From Pseudomonadales bacterium (GTDB lineage: Bacteria > Pseudomonadota > Gammaproteobacteria > Pseudomonadales > Azotimanducaceae): a DNA stretch of 34,407 nt. Where the stretch lies: positions 1-34,407 of the forward strand of contig JANQKS010000046.1 of NCBI GenBank assembly GCA_028281005.1. Direction: 5' to 3'. Below, in pieces: positions 1 to 8,366 of the stretch. The position numbers were made by a program, and so were the translations under genes. Positions within the stretch are counted from its first letter, which is position 1, and every line of letters begins with the position of its first letter. The notes under the pieces were generated by a model. It did no database searches. It saw only the letters and a list, made by a program, of their open reading frames with translations, and was not told where the DNA came from.

Positions 1-124
1 CTGTGGGGTCCTTGGGCGTTGTTGGCGCACCTTGATGGGGCCCAACCCCACCGGCGGTACGCCGTCTAGCCCAAAAACCCCACAGACCCGCTGATCCTAT
101 GTTTTCAAGTGGTTTGAGCACTAG
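1..124 (+). repeat. Right part of a MITE-like palindromic repeat
   Basis: Bases 91-124 form a 34-bp terminal sequence running from CTGATCCTATG to GAGCACTAG. It matches the reverse complement of 34240-34273 at 33 of 34 positions. Inside it, bases 1-9 (CTGTGGGGT) pair with 77-85 (ACCCCACAG), and the arm 77-91 (ACCCCACAGACCCGC) is the exact reverse complement of 34375-34389. Bases 1-27 equal 34381-34407. I read this as the right part of a short non-autonomous element whose other part is at the far end of the window. No ORF lies inside it. The family is not one I recognise by name. Confidence 0.75.
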
Positions 125-140
125 TGCAAAACCACTTCAA
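121..140 (-). repeat. Degenerate inverted copy of the repeat end sharing the same CTAG
   Basis: Reading rightwards from the CTAG at 121-124, the bases CTAGTGCAAAACCACTTCAA resemble the repeat terminus CTAGTGCTCAAACCACTTGA. Thus 107-114 (AAGTGGTT) pairs perfectly with 130-137 (AACCACTT) around the palindrome GCACTAGTGC. This looks like two repeat ends placed head to head on one CTAG, the second one decayed. It lies directly upstream of the marR promoter. Confidence 0.45.
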
Positions 141-148
141 TCATTTAC

Positions 149-180
149 TTGCATATTACTTGATTAGTCACGTATTATGC
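149..180 (+). promoter_or_regulatory. Candidate marR promoter with overlapping inverted repeat
   Basis: TTGCAT (149-154) and TATTAT (173-178) are separated by 18 bases and resemble a sigma70 promoter. The expected start of transcription falls at about 185, the ATG of the MarR gene, so the transcript could be leaderless. The octamers GCATATTA (151-158) and TATTATGC (173-180) form a 7/8 inverted repeat embedding both promoter boxes, a plausible autorepressor operator. Prediction only. Confidence 0.45.
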
Positions 181-184
181 ACGA

Positions 185-610
185 ATGAATGACATTGAAC
201 TCATCGAATATCTGCTTGCCACCAGTGATGTGGTGGAACGCCGCTTGGATCGAGGGTTGTCCTTTTTACGTGGGGTGAGCTATCGCGAGTATCGCCTGCT
301 GAAATGTATCCACGACAGCCCCCAACAAAAAATGACTCGGGTCGACCTTGCCGCAGCCGTGGGCCTCACTCCGTCAGCGGTGACGAGGGCATTAAAACCC
401 CTGGAGAAAATGGGCTACGTCACCACCGAGAGAGGGGTGCGCGACGCCCGTCAAAATCTTGCGGTGCTTAGCGCCGGCGGTATTGAATTGCTGCAGGACA
501 CCGGCTCCGCCGTGGCCGACATGGTCGAACAGCTGCCGGTAAAACAATGGACAGCGGCGGAGAAAGACCGTTTGCTGAAACTGTTAACCAGCTTGCGTGA
601 CGCTGTATGA
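185..610 (+). CDS. MarR-family winged-helix transcriptional regulator
   Basis: A 141-residue protein of usual MarR length. Residues about 35-95 hold the winged helix-turn-helix, with a recognition-helix region like LTPSAVTRALKPLEKMGYV followed by a wing containing the conserved D-A-R (RGVRDARQN). Proteins of this family bind DNA as dimers and usually repress their own operon, releasing DNA when a small ligand binds. Its stop codon overlaps the ATG of the carotenoid oxygenase (ATGA at 607-610), so the two are almost surely co-transcribed and translationally coupled, making the oxygenase the likely target. No clear Shine-Dalgarno precedes the start, which fits a leaderless message. The ligand is unknown; an aromatic or apocarotenoid compound is only a guess. 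Confidence 0.85.
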   Translation: MNDIELIEYLLATSDVVERRLDRGLSFLRGVSYREYRLLKCIHDSPQQKMTRVDLAAAVGLTPSAVTRALKPLEKMGYVTTERGVRDARQNLAVLSAGGIELLQDTGSAVADMVEQLPVKQWTAAEKDRLLKLLTSLRDAV

Positions 611-1932
611 GCGCCGATCTCAACAGCGGCGTGCTGGCACCCGTGAGCGACGAGCAAACCTTTACAGATCTTGCGGTCAGCGGCGTTATACCCAGTGAGT
701 TGCAAGGGACGCTGCTACGCAACGGGCCAAACCCTTTTAGCGGGCGCTTTCAAGGTGAAGGTGTCACTTCCTGGTGGCCGCAGGCCGCGATGTTACATGC
801 GGTCGATCTGCGTGCCGGTCGTGCGAGCTACAAAAATCGTTGGGTGCGGACATCCGCATATTGCCGGTTTTTTGAGCAACCGGACCACCGGGCGATCGAC
901 AGCAACCCCAACGTCAACGTTATCCGCCACCGCGGTGACCTCTTAGCGCTGGCTGAAGGTGGGCCGCCGGTGCAAGTCAATCAGGGATTAGACACACTGG
1001 GTCAGGCCACCAATCCAAGGCTCCCCTGGCCCGGCGAAACCGCGCACCCAAAGGTCGACACCCGCACCGGCGAATACATGACGTTTCTTGGTAGTTGGGC
1101 CGCACCACACCTACGTTACGGTGTGCTCGATGCCGAGGGAAATGTGGCAGTAGACCTGGTGATTGACCAGCCGGTGGCGTCGATGATGCACGACATGGCC
1201 ATCACCGAGCACTACAGTGTTTTGCTCGACCTCAACGTCGGCTACGACTTCAGCATGCTGGATCGAGGCCACAGTATGCCCATCCGTTGGCTGCCGGAAA
1301 AATCTTGCGATTTGATCATTGTTCCGCGCCGGGGTGGAGAAGTAGTGCGGGTGGCTATCGAATCCTGTTTTATTCAGCACGTAGTGAATGCTTACGAATC
1401 TGCGCAAGATCATCTCATTTTCGACGCCGTGCGTTATCCGCACTATTTCGTATTGGATGAGCACAGCGACCAGTACCAACCCGATCCTTTGGGCGCCCTG
1501 TGGCGTTACGAGATTGATCTCCAGCAAAAAGTCGCGCGCGAGAGCAAACGCCTGCAGGCTCACGTTGAGCTGCCGCGCATTAACGAAAGCTTCACCGGCT
1601 ACCCCTATCGCTACGCTTATATGGTCGCGCAACCCACAGATAAAGAAATGCGTGGGCTGCTGCGTTACGACTTTCAGACCGGACAGACCAATATGCACAA
1701 CATTGCCGCCGGGGACCAAAACAGTGAACCGGTGTTTGTGCCGCACCCAAACGCTTTGTCGGAAGACCACGGGTGGGTGCTGACCGTGGTTTATCGCGGT
1801 GCCGAAGACCGCTCAGATTTACTGATCCTCGACGCCGCAGACCTCACAGCTGCACCTGTGGCTACAGTACATCTACCGCGGCGTATCCCGGCGGGCTTTC
1901 ACGGCGCCTGGTGTGCGGGGTGTCAGGAATGA
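607..1932 (+). CDS. Carotenoid oxygenase (RPE65/CCD/lignostilbene dioxygenase family)
   Basis: A 441-residue non-haem iron dioxygenase that cleaves C=C bonds in carotenoids, apocarotenoids or stilbenes. The four iron-binding histidines of the seven-bladed propeller are visible at about H147 (TAHPKVD), H195 (MMHDMAIT), H258 (IQHVVNAYE) and H432 (GFHGAW). The N-terminus has the typical LRNGPNP motif. No signal peptide is seen, so it should act in the cytosol or at the membrane face. It starts inside the MarR stop codon (ATGA), indicating a two-gene operon controlled by that regulator. The protein ends only nine residues after the last histidine, short but compatible with the family. The substrate cannot be read from sequence, and no carotenoid synthesis genes are in the window. 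Confidence 0.9.
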   Translation: MSADLNSGVLAPVSDEQTFTDLAVSGVIPSELQGTLLRNGPNPFSGRFQGEGVTSWWPQAAMLHAVDLRAGRASYKNRWVRTSAYCRFFEQPDHRAIDSNPNVNVIRHRGDLLALAEGGPPVQVNQGLDTLGQATNPRLPWPGETAHPKVDTRTGEYMTFLGSWAAPHLRYGVLDAEGNVAVDLVIDQPVASMMHDMAITEHYSVLLDLNVGYDFSMLDRGHSMPIRWLPEKSCDLIIVPRRGGEVVRVAIESCFIQHVVNAYESAQDHLIFDAVRYPHYFVLDEHSDQYQPDPLGALWRYEIDLQQKVARESKRLQAHVELPRINESFTGYPYRYAYMVAQPTDKEMRGLLRYDFQTGQTNMHNIAAGDQNSEPVFVPHPNALSEDHGWVLTVVYRGAEDRSDLLILDAADLTAAPVATVHLPRRIPAGFHGAWCAGCQE

Positions 1933-1974
1933 ACCGACGAAGCTGCCCGTGCCCGGCGATGGACTGGCGTTTAG

Positions 1975-1985
1975 TTGAGCACTAG
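1975..1985 (+). repeat. Possible remnant of the CTAG repeat end at the CaiB stop codon
   Basis: TTGAGCACTAG is identical to the outermost 11 bases of the terminal repeat at 91-124. It sits between two convergent genes, and its CTAG contains the TAG stop of the CoA-transferase gene (1982-1984). Eleven bases is short enough for chance, so this is listed only because longer copies sit in similar places. Confidence 0.3.
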
Positions 1986-4453
1986 TTCACGACGTTGTCG
2001 GCAAACAGTTGCACAAAGGCGTCATCATCCAAGCTGAGGATATCTTGCAGCACGTACTGGTTATGTTCCCCCAGCATGGGCGCTCGTTGTAACTCCAGCT
2101 CCGCACCCACCCAGCGGGCAGCTTCGCGGTCAATAGGAATATCAATTTCAGGTGCTACCGGTTGCCGGACCTGTTGATAGTGCCTTGGTAACTGCGGGTC
2201 AACTTCCAGCATGTCCTTCAGGTGTTCCACCGGCGCGGCGGCAATACCTGCATCCTGTAAGCTGTCTGCCAGGCGCCATTTATCCTGCGCGGCACTCCAC
2301 TCGGCAATCAAACTATCAAGCTCGTCTTCATGCTGCTTACGCAGGGCGTGGCTTGTAAAACGGAGATCCTGGCTAAGCTCCGCCCGGCCCATCAAGCAAC
2401 ACAAGGCCTGCCATTGCTCATCGTCCGCCACCGCCAGCGCCACCCAGGCATCCATATCCGGGTCGCTCTCTACCAAAGTCGGATAAACGCCATGCGGACA
2501 GTAATTAGGGTTGCGGTTGGCATTTCGCGGTGGTTGCCGTCCGCTGGCTTTGTATTGCATCCATTCGCACCCCAACACCGACAACATGCCGGACAGTTGG
2601 GTGAGATGCAGCTGTTGGCCGCGACCGGTGGCGTGCCGCTGACGTATGGCCGCCAATATGGTGGCCACCAACAAATGTGGTGAGGTGAAATCTGGGTAAG
2701 CAATGCCAACGCCGCGCGGTCGCTCATCCGCAAAGCCGGTGAGCATATTAAAACCGGAGGCCGCCATCAGTATGTTGCCCATGCTAGGACGCTGCGCCCA
2801 CGGCCCTTCCCGATGCGCACCCGGAAGGTTCAACAACACGATATCCGCTTTCAGACCCCGTAAAACATCGTAGCCCAGGCCCATCTTCTCCAGCGCCCCA
2901 GGGCGGAAGTTGTTTACCACCACGTCCGCGGTGGCAATGAGGTCTTTGACTATTTGCAAACCTTGCGGTTGCGTCAGATCAAGGGTTAGAGATTTTTTCC
3001 CGGCATTTACGGAATTAAACAAGCCACCCAAATCCACATGAGGTTTCCCATCCGGGCCCGCTTGACCCCGCGTGGAGTCCGGTTTGGTTGACGATTCAAC
3101 ACGGATCACTTCGGCGCCAAAACTGGCCAGCAAACGCGTGCCGATGGGCGCGGCCAACACCCAGCCAAAATCCACCACACGCAAGCCTGCTAGAGCTTGG
3201 TTAGGCGACACTGCGGTGAGATCGACGAAGTGGTTAGGAAGCGACGTCTCCAGGTCATCCAACAATTGCTGATGCTCGCCAAGCAGCGGCGCGCGCCGCA
3301 GCTCCACGCCGTCAGCCATGGCATTGACCGGAGAACGAACGTAACCTAAAGGAGCGCCTAGTACTTCGTGCTCAACTTGCTGGAATTCACTGTTCACCAG
3401 GTACTGTTGTGTTTGTTCGAGATCGGGAAAGTCGAGTACCGGCAAACACACAATGTCCGCTTCGAGCGCACCGTCGACAAACTCATCCCGGGTTAACGCA
3501 TCGGCCAACGCCAGAGTTGTGGCAGTCACCGGATTACCCGCTCGCGGCGCATCCAGGCGTGCCCAACGCCAATCTTCAGACGTCATTCCATGCTCTATGC
3601 CGACCCGGTCTGCCCACGCCATAAACTGATCGAACCGCTCGGGACGTACAAGAAGGCTGACAAACTTTCCATCTTTACACGGCATGGCGGCCGACAAACC
3701 GGGGCGCCGCGGGATACGTTTAAACCACTGCCATTGCACCGGGCAACTGGTCTGCATAACCGCCAACGCAGTGGCTTCCTGCATCGACAGATCAATGTGG
3801 ATACCTCTACCGACATCCGCACTAAAATCTCGCTGATGTAGGGCAATAGTAATGGCTGAAGCCGCGGCTAAGCCGGACATGGTGTAGGACGGATGCGCCC
3901 CGCCTTGGGTAGGCACGCCGCGGGGCGATCCTGACACTTGAATTAAGCCGCCGGCAGCCCCTGCCACCAAGTCGTTCGCCAGGCGATCTCTCCAGGGTGT
4001 GGTCAAACCAAACGGTGTAACCGAACATTGAATGAGATCCGGTTTGATCGCGCGCAGCTCAGCGTGACCCAGGCCACGTTTGTCCAACCAACCTGGCGCA
4101 GCACTGTCTACGAAGACATCAGCGGTTGCCAGCAATGCGAGGAATGTCTGCCGCTGTGCGGCGTCGTCCAGGTCGAGCACCACAGATTGTTTGTTGGTGT
4201 TCAGGTATAAATGCCCAAAGCCCCGCTCAACTTGGGCTGCGTCGTCAATTCCGTCCGTAGTTCCGCCCATAGTTCCGCCCATAGTTCCGCCCATAGTTCC
4301 GCCCATAAAGGGTGCTTCGTGACGGAGTGGTGACCCCTGCGGTGGCTCTACCAAGATGACCTGGGCGCCCAAGTCCGCCAGGATGCGCCCAGCCAACGCT
4401 GCCGAGCGATTACAAAACTCCAGCACCCGGATGCCGCTTAACGCAGTGCTCAA
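1982..4453 (-). CDS. Two-domain CaiB/BaiF (family III) CoA-transferase
   Basis: An 823-residue protein with two family III CoA-transferase halves. Each begins with the signature for nucleotide-fold entry: GIRVLEFCNRSAALAGRILADLG near residue 7, and GLRVVDFGWVLAAPIGTRLL near residue 425. Single-domain members have about 400 residues, so this is an in-line duplication, known in the family. The catalytic aspartate is visible in half two (AYPDFT), but the matching place in half one reads HPSYTMSG with no Asp, so half one is probably structural. The start is TTG, overlapping the stop of the upstream dehydratase (TTGA). A (MGGT) repeat tract lies in half one after residue 50. It probably moves CoA between carboxylic acids; the substrates are unknown. 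Confidence 0.88.
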   Translation of the reverse strand: MSTALSGIRVLEFCNRSAALAGRILADLGAQVILVEPPQGSPLRHEAPFMGGTMGGTMGGTMGGTTDGIDDAAQVERGFGHLYLNTNKQSVVLDLDDAAQRQTFLALLATADVFVDSAAPGWLDKRGLGHAELRAIKPDLIQCSVTPFGLTTPWRDRLANDLVAGAAGGLIQVSGSPRGVPTQGGAHPSYTMSGLAAASAITIALHQRDFSADVGRGIHIDLSMQEATALAVMQTSCPVQWQWFKRIPRRPGLSAAMPCKDGKFVSLLVRPERFDQFMAWADRVGIEHGMTSEDWRWARLDAPRAGNPVTATTLALADALTRDEFVDGALEADIVCLPVLDFPDLEQTQQYLVNSEFQQVEHEVLGAPLGYVRSPVNAMADGVELRRAPLLGEHQQLLDDLETSLPNHFVDLTAVSPNQALAGLRVVDFGWVLAAPIGTRLLASFGAEVIRVESSTKPDSTRGQAGPDGKPHVDLGGLFNSVNAGKKSLTLDLTQPQGLQIVKDLIATADVVVNNFRPGALEKMGLGYDVLRGLKADIVLLNLPGAHREGPWAQRPSMGNILMAASGFNMLTGFADERPRGVGIAYPDFTSPHLLVATILAAIRQRHATGRGQQLHLTQLSGMLSVLGCEWMQYKASGRQPPRNANRNPNYCPHGVYPTLVESDPDMDAWVALAVADDEQWQALCCLMGRAELSQDLRFTSHALRKQHEDELDSLIAEWSAAQDKWRLADSLQDAGIAAAPVEHLKDMLEVDPQLPRHYQQVRQPVAPEIDIPIDREAARWVGAELELQRAPMLGEHNQYVLQDILSLDDDAFVQLFADNVVN
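4249..4308 (-). repeat. In-frame 12-bp tandem repeat inside the CoA-transferase gene
   Basis: Five successive 12-bp units of TTCCGCCCATAG occur on the + strand. The first unit (TTCCGTCCGTAG) is diverged, and the last ends AA instead of AG. Read on the coding strand they give the tetrapeptide repeat MGGT four times followed by TDGI. The length is a multiple of three, so copy-number change would keep the frame. This is a likely slippage site in a surface loop of the first CoA-transferase half. Confidence 0.9.
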
Positions 4454-5376
4454 ACCAGCGGCACCGTCACTTCACCCACCATAGCGGTAGCGCCCAATTC
4501 CAGGGTTGCTTCAATGTCAAACACCACACGGTCCGCCGTCGCCGCGCTGACAGACACACGTGGAAGTATCGTTAACCCTGCATAGACCGGCGCCTTCCAG
4601 CGCACGTCAAAGCTGGCGCCATGCAGCAGCGCGTGACGTCCAGCATGCTGCAGAATCAGCTCTAACACGAAAGCCAACACATGGGAGCCGCCTGCAATGG
4701 GTTTCTCCAAGCCGGCTTTTTTCGCAAGTTCGGGATCAGAATGGATTGGGTTGTCGGGTTTCTTAGTGTCCCGCGCCTCCATCAGATCAAGCCCAACCAA
4801 CACCGGCTCGCCGCTGAATTCATCGCCTTTGCACAGCGCTTTCAACGTCTCCAGACACGGGTTTGCCCCAGCGGCTTGCCAATCCGGCTGCGGGGTTGGA
4901 ATTTCGTCCGGAGCTTGGCCTTCCAAGGTGTCTGCCAACCCCTCTTCAACTTTATACGCCAACAGACCGGTGGTGACATTAGTGCCCACCAGTTCACCCG
5001 ACGTGTTGAAGGTTTGACAGCGGTTGGTGCCGTAGCGGCGTCCCTTATGTACATGACGACCCACCGATTCACCTTTGACGATAAACGCTTCGCTACGCGT
5101 CAACGGGCGGTGAATAGTGAAGCGCTCACGCACCCAAACTCCACCAGCCACGCCACCCCCTCCACCGGGGATTTTCTGTTTACCCGGCTCGCGCTTCTGG
5201 CTGGACAACAAAAACAACGTCAGCCCAGTCATGATGTCTGGGGGCACCAAATCGTCTGCCACCAGCGCCTGTGTCTGCTCGCCCCACTGCCCCATACCTT
5301 CTGCCGCACCATCGAGTTTGTCCGCCCGAATTGGGCCACTTGCCGGTGTTAGCTGTTTCGGCCAAATCGCAGCCAT
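4450..5376 (-). CDS. MaoC-like / FAS1-type dehydratase (double hot-dog hydratase)
   Basis: A 308-residue protein resembling FAS1-like/MaoC dehydratases that add or remove water on acyl-CoA thioesters. The N-terminal half (about 20-160) carries a DLVPPDIM start and a glycine run (PGGGGGVAGGVW) then FTIHRPLTRSE. The C-terminal half (about 200-308) carries a hot-dog region with HSDPELAKKAGLEKPIAGGSHVLAF, which places H-D/P-G elements where MaoC proteins have them. A strong GAGGAGGGG ribosome site lies just before the ATG. It is the first gene of a pair with the CoA-transferase, with a TTGA stop/start overlap, suggesting that one acid is activated to its CoA ester and hydrated or dehydrated. The exact substrate is not evident. 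Mesaconyl- or itaconyl-CoA type chemistry is possible but unproven. Confidence 0.75.
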   Translation of the reverse strand: MAAIWPKQLTPASGPIRADKLDGAAEGMGQWGEQTQALVADDLVPPDIMTGLTLFLLSSQKREPGKQKIPGGGGGVAGGVWVRERFTIHRPLTRSEAFIVKGESVGRHVHKGRRYGTNRCQTFNTSGELVGTNVTTGLLAYKVEEGLADTLEGQAPDEIPTPQPDWQAAGANPCLETLKALCKGDEFSGEPVLVGLDLMEARDTKKPDNPIHSDPELAKKAGLEKPIAGGSHVLAFVLELILQHAGRHALLHGASFDVRWKAPVYAGLTILPRVSVSAATADRVVFDIEATLELGATAMVGEVTVPLV

Positions 5377-5553
5377 TTCCCCTCCTCATTCGCCACCTTA
5401 TCTGCACGCCATCCTACCGAACTTGTGGCACTTTGCGAGGCTGCTTCGGTTCTTGCGTATGGATAGCGCAAGATCTCCCCGTTACCGTCAAAGCAATGAA
5501 CAATCCTAACCGTTCAGCACCGTGGCCATAATCAGCATACCGCACCCAAAACG

Positions 5554-7209
5554 ATGTTGACCGTCATCGGTACACTGCTAGGCGGTCTAGGCTTGTTTCT
5601 GCTGGCCGTCGCCATGATCACCGACGGCCTCAAGCTGGCAGCAGGGGAGGCATTGCGTGACATCCTGGCACGGTCCACCAGCACTCGGTTGCGCGGCATC
5701 GCGTCCGGTATTTTGGTCACCGGCGCGGTGCAATCTTCAAGTGCGGTAACCGTCGCCACTATCGGTTTTGTCAACGCCGGCTTACTTAACATCCGCCAGG
5801 CGTTGGGTATTGTCTACGGTGCCAACATTGGCACCACCATGACCGGATGGTTGGTGGCGGCAATTGGTTTCAATTTCAAAATAGAAGCCGTGGCGCTGCC
5901 GCTGATTGGATTGGGTATGGCTGCCCGGCTACTGGGTCAAAACACTCGTATCGGCGCCTTAGGCGAAGCCTTGGCAGGGTTTGGTCTATTTTTTGTTGGC
6001 ATCGATTTCCTCCGCGAGGCATTTGAAGGTGTCTCTGCTTCGCTAGAGGTTGCTGACTTATCAACAGGTTCTGGTTTTGGCATCTTGCTCTACGTGGTAT
6101 TCGGATTTGTCGCCACCTTGGTGACACAAAGCTCAAGTGCGGCAATTGCGTTGACGTTAACGGCAGCCACAGGCGGTGTCCTTGCGCTCGACGCCGCCGC
6201 GGCCATGGTTATCGGCGCTAACGTAGGTACCACTTCCACCGCGGCGTTGTCCGTCATCGGTGCCACCGCAAACGCCAAGCGAGTGGCGGCAGCGCACGTG
6301 ATGTTCAATCTATTAACCGGGATGTTAGCGCTCATCTTGCTGCCTGCACTCCTGGCGTTAGTGAGTGTTACCGGCAAAACCTTAGGGCTTGACGAAGCGC
6401 CGGCTGTCTCTTTGGCCTTATTCCACTCAGTATTCAACATCCTCGGGGTGGCGGCCATGTGGGTCATCACCAGTCGGCTGGCCAACTTTCTGGAGGGCTG
6501 CTTTGTGACAACAGCGGAATCCCTTAGCCGGCCGCAGTATTTGGACAAGACAGTCGCGATTACCCCCGCGCTGGCGATCGACGCTTTGTTGCTTGAGTTA
6601 ACCCGCACGGCGCAAATGACACATGAGCTTGTCACACAGGCGCTGCACTCGGCTTCGCACAAAGCCGCTACTACCGTTGAGCCCACTTTTCAGGCGGTGC
6701 AGTCCCTCACCGATGCGGTAGAGAATTTTGTCAGCACCATGGAGCGGGAACGTATGGCTGCAAGCCTGTCCGAACAGTTGCCGCAGATATTGCGGATTAA
6801 CTCCTACTTGGAGGAGGTGGCGAACCTAGCCCACGAAGTCCAACTGCATCGCAGCGACATTGACAACCTGTGTGTGGGGGAGGCTGCGGACAGCATCCAT
6901 GAATTCATGCAACACATCACGCAGCTGCTCGCGCACATGGACCCAGCGTTGGACACTTTCGATGCCAAACAGCTGGATGTCCGCTATGACCGGCTGCGCG
7001 AAGAGTGGCACAGCCTCAAGACGCTGTTGCTCAACGCCGCCGCTCAACGCCAGTTACCTATCTCCTCCCTCAACGTTGGCGTGGATAGGCTACGCGCTTG
7101 TTTACGTATCGCAGAACAGCTGATCAAAGCCAGTTCGCGTATTCACAGACTGAGTGCTGCCAACCGGCCCCAACCAGCCGATACGCCACATACGCTTGAG
7201 AATCGTTAG
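5554..7209 (+). CDS. Na/Pi cotransporter family protein with PhoU-like C-terminus
   Basis: A 551-residue inner-membrane protein of the NptA/YjbB type. Two inverted Na/Pi repeats are visible, each with the signature QSSSA: the first near residue 60 (GAVQSSSAVTVATIGFVNAGLL), the second near residue 190 (TLVTQSSSAAIALTLTAA). Each is followed by a G-A-N-[IV]-G-T-T motif (YGANIGTT, IGANVGTT). Hydrophobic segments run to about residue 315. The last 200 residues are a soluble helical region like PhoU, with hydrophilic heptads (TAQMTHELVTQAL, QLPQILRINSYLEEVANLAHE). The family exports or imports phosphate with sodium. The gene has its own upstream region (5377-5553) and overlaps the convergent lipoprotein gene by four bases. 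Confidence 0.9.
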   Translation: MLTVIGTLLGGLGLFLLAVAMITDGLKLAAGEALRDILARSTSTRLRGIASGILVTGAVQSSSAVTVATIGFVNAGLLNIRQALGIVYGANIGTTMTGWLVAAIGFNFKIEAVALPLIGLGMAARLLGQNTRIGALGEALAGFGLFFVGIDFLREAFEGVSASLEVADLSTGSGFGILLYVVFGFVATLVTQSSSAAIALTLTAATGGVLALDAAAAMVIGANVGTTSTAALSVIGATANAKRVAAAHVMFNLLTGMLALILLPALLALVSVTGKTLGLDEAPAVSLALFHSVFNILGVAAMWVITSRLANFLEGCFVTTAESLSRPQYLDKTVAITPALAIDALLLELTRTAQMTHELVTQALHSASHKAATTVEPTFQAVQSLTDAVENFVSTMERERMAASLSEQLPQILRINSYLEEVANLAHEVQLHRSDIDNLCVGEAADSIHEFMQHITQLLAHMDPALDTFDAKQLDVRYDRLREEWHSLKTLLLNAAAQRQLPISSLNVGVDRLRACLRIAEQLIKASSRIHRLSAANRPQPADTPHTLENR

Positions 7210-8288
7210 TTCCCTAAAGGCAAGGTCAGCAGCGGAGAATCCGATTGGCCCTCAACAGCAACCAAGGAGAATAACTGCCCGATCAACATCAGCGTGGATT
7301 TGGAATGTAGATCGCTGTCCGCCACAAAGAACCATTGATCACGGTACTTAACCGATACCGCCGCCGCCGACGGCGGCTCGGCAGATACCTCAACTCGAAA
7401 CAGATCTTGTGTGACTTGCTGCCAATCAAAAAGATCACCCCTCTCGTCGCGGGTGAGGGTCACCAAACCAGCATCTTGATCAGCCGCCGAAACTTGCACG
7501 GCCTGGGCAACAAAATTCAGCACCCCGGTCATGGAGCGCATTTGCACGTTAAAGTCACGGCACGGCGACTGCAACTCACAAGCGATTTCAAAGGTTCGCG
7601 CTTGAGCTTGTAAACCGAGAAGTTCAGCCAGTTCTTCGAACGTACTACTAGCCGCTCCTTCGGCTGTTACGTGAAGCAACGGCACCTTTCGGGCTGCATC
7701 AAAGCCGAACTCGATACCACGCGATTGCTGCAAGGTCCGCAGCAGACGCGCCACACGCAGGAAATCCTCGAATTCCGGTGCGGCGTCCGGTGTGGGCCCC
7801 GCGGCTGTCGGCGCGTTAACCACACCATTAATTCGATGCACAACCAGGCGTAGGATGCGTTCGATGCTCCACCCGGAGTTTGCCAGTAGGACAAGGTGTT
7901 CTGCGGGAATCGGACGCAGCATACGCTTTGCGAATTCTTCGCCCTGCAAGGGCACGTAACTCACTGTTGGTTGCGCTTCCAAGCCGACACTGCCGCTCAC
8001 CAACAAATCCTGTTCTATCGCGGGTGAACCCAGCGCGCCGATTAGGCCCGCTTGCGGTGCAATACTGAATTGAGTAGCCAAGGAACTGGTTTCAAGGAAA
8101 TAGGGTCGGTCGCGATAACGCAAACGCACCAAATTCAGCAACAATTGCTGATCCTCCGCACTTTGCATGGCAAGGTTGTACTGATACCTCTCGGTTGCCA
8201 CCACGCGCGGCCCCAAAGAAGCACAACCCACGACAGCAGTCATACCAAACAAACAGACCAAGGCGCGAACTATTCCAGTTTTATTCAC
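7206..8288 (-). CDS. Conserved lipoprotein of unknown function
   Basis: I chose the GTG at 8286-8288, which gives 360 residues and puts a signal sequence (NKTGIVRALVCLFGMTAVVGC) at the N-terminus. Cys22 in VVGC-A would be the lipidated residue. An upstream in-frame start at 8363 would add a non-hydrophobic stretch and bury the signal. The mature part contains the conserved-looking block QLLLNLVRLRYRDRPYFLE and later FAKRMLRPIPAEHLVLLANSGWSIERILRLVVHRINGV in two parts, a pattern I associate with uncharacterised gammaproteobacterial lipoproteins. No enzyme motif was seen. It lies 78 bases after TamB on the same strand, so it may be co-transcribed with tamAB, and shares its stop region with the convergent Na/Pi gene. 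Confidence 0.6.
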   Translation of the reverse strand: MNKTGIVRALVCLFGMTAVVGCASLGPRVVATERYQYNLAMQSAEDQQLLLNLVRLRYRDRPYFLETSSLATQFSIAPQAGLIGALGSPAIEQDLLVSGSVGLEAQPTVSYVPLQGEEFAKRMLRPIPAEHLVLLANSGWSIERILRLVVHRINGVVNAPTAAGPTPDAAPEFEDFLRVARLLRTLQQSRGIEFGFDAARKVPLLHVTAEGAASSTFEELAELLGLQAQARTFEIACELQSPCRDFNVQMRSMTGVLNFVAQAVQVSAADQDAGLVTLTRDERGDLFDWQQVTQDLFRVEVSAEPPSAAAVSVKYRDQWFFVADSDLHSKSTLMLIGQLFSLVAVEGQSDSPLLTLPLGN

Positions 8289-8366
8289 GACGATCCCAAT
8301 CTCCAACCGACACACATCGAGTAATGTGGTCCAGGGGCGCCTCTTCTTCGCTCCTATACACATTGG

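Noticed and set aside
451-722. Antisense ORFs over the MarR/oxygenase junction, and many similar ones elsewhere
   Set aside because: They lie inside well-supported genes, have no ribosome site and resemble no protein; shadows of GC-rich coding DNA.
4446-4458. 13-base match (AGTGCTCAAACCA) to the repeat end at the MaoC/CaiB junction
   Set aside because: The match is explained by an ordinary TTGA stop/start overlap followed by a serine codon (AGC). PurK/PurE has a similar TTTGAGC junction, and there is no CTAG.
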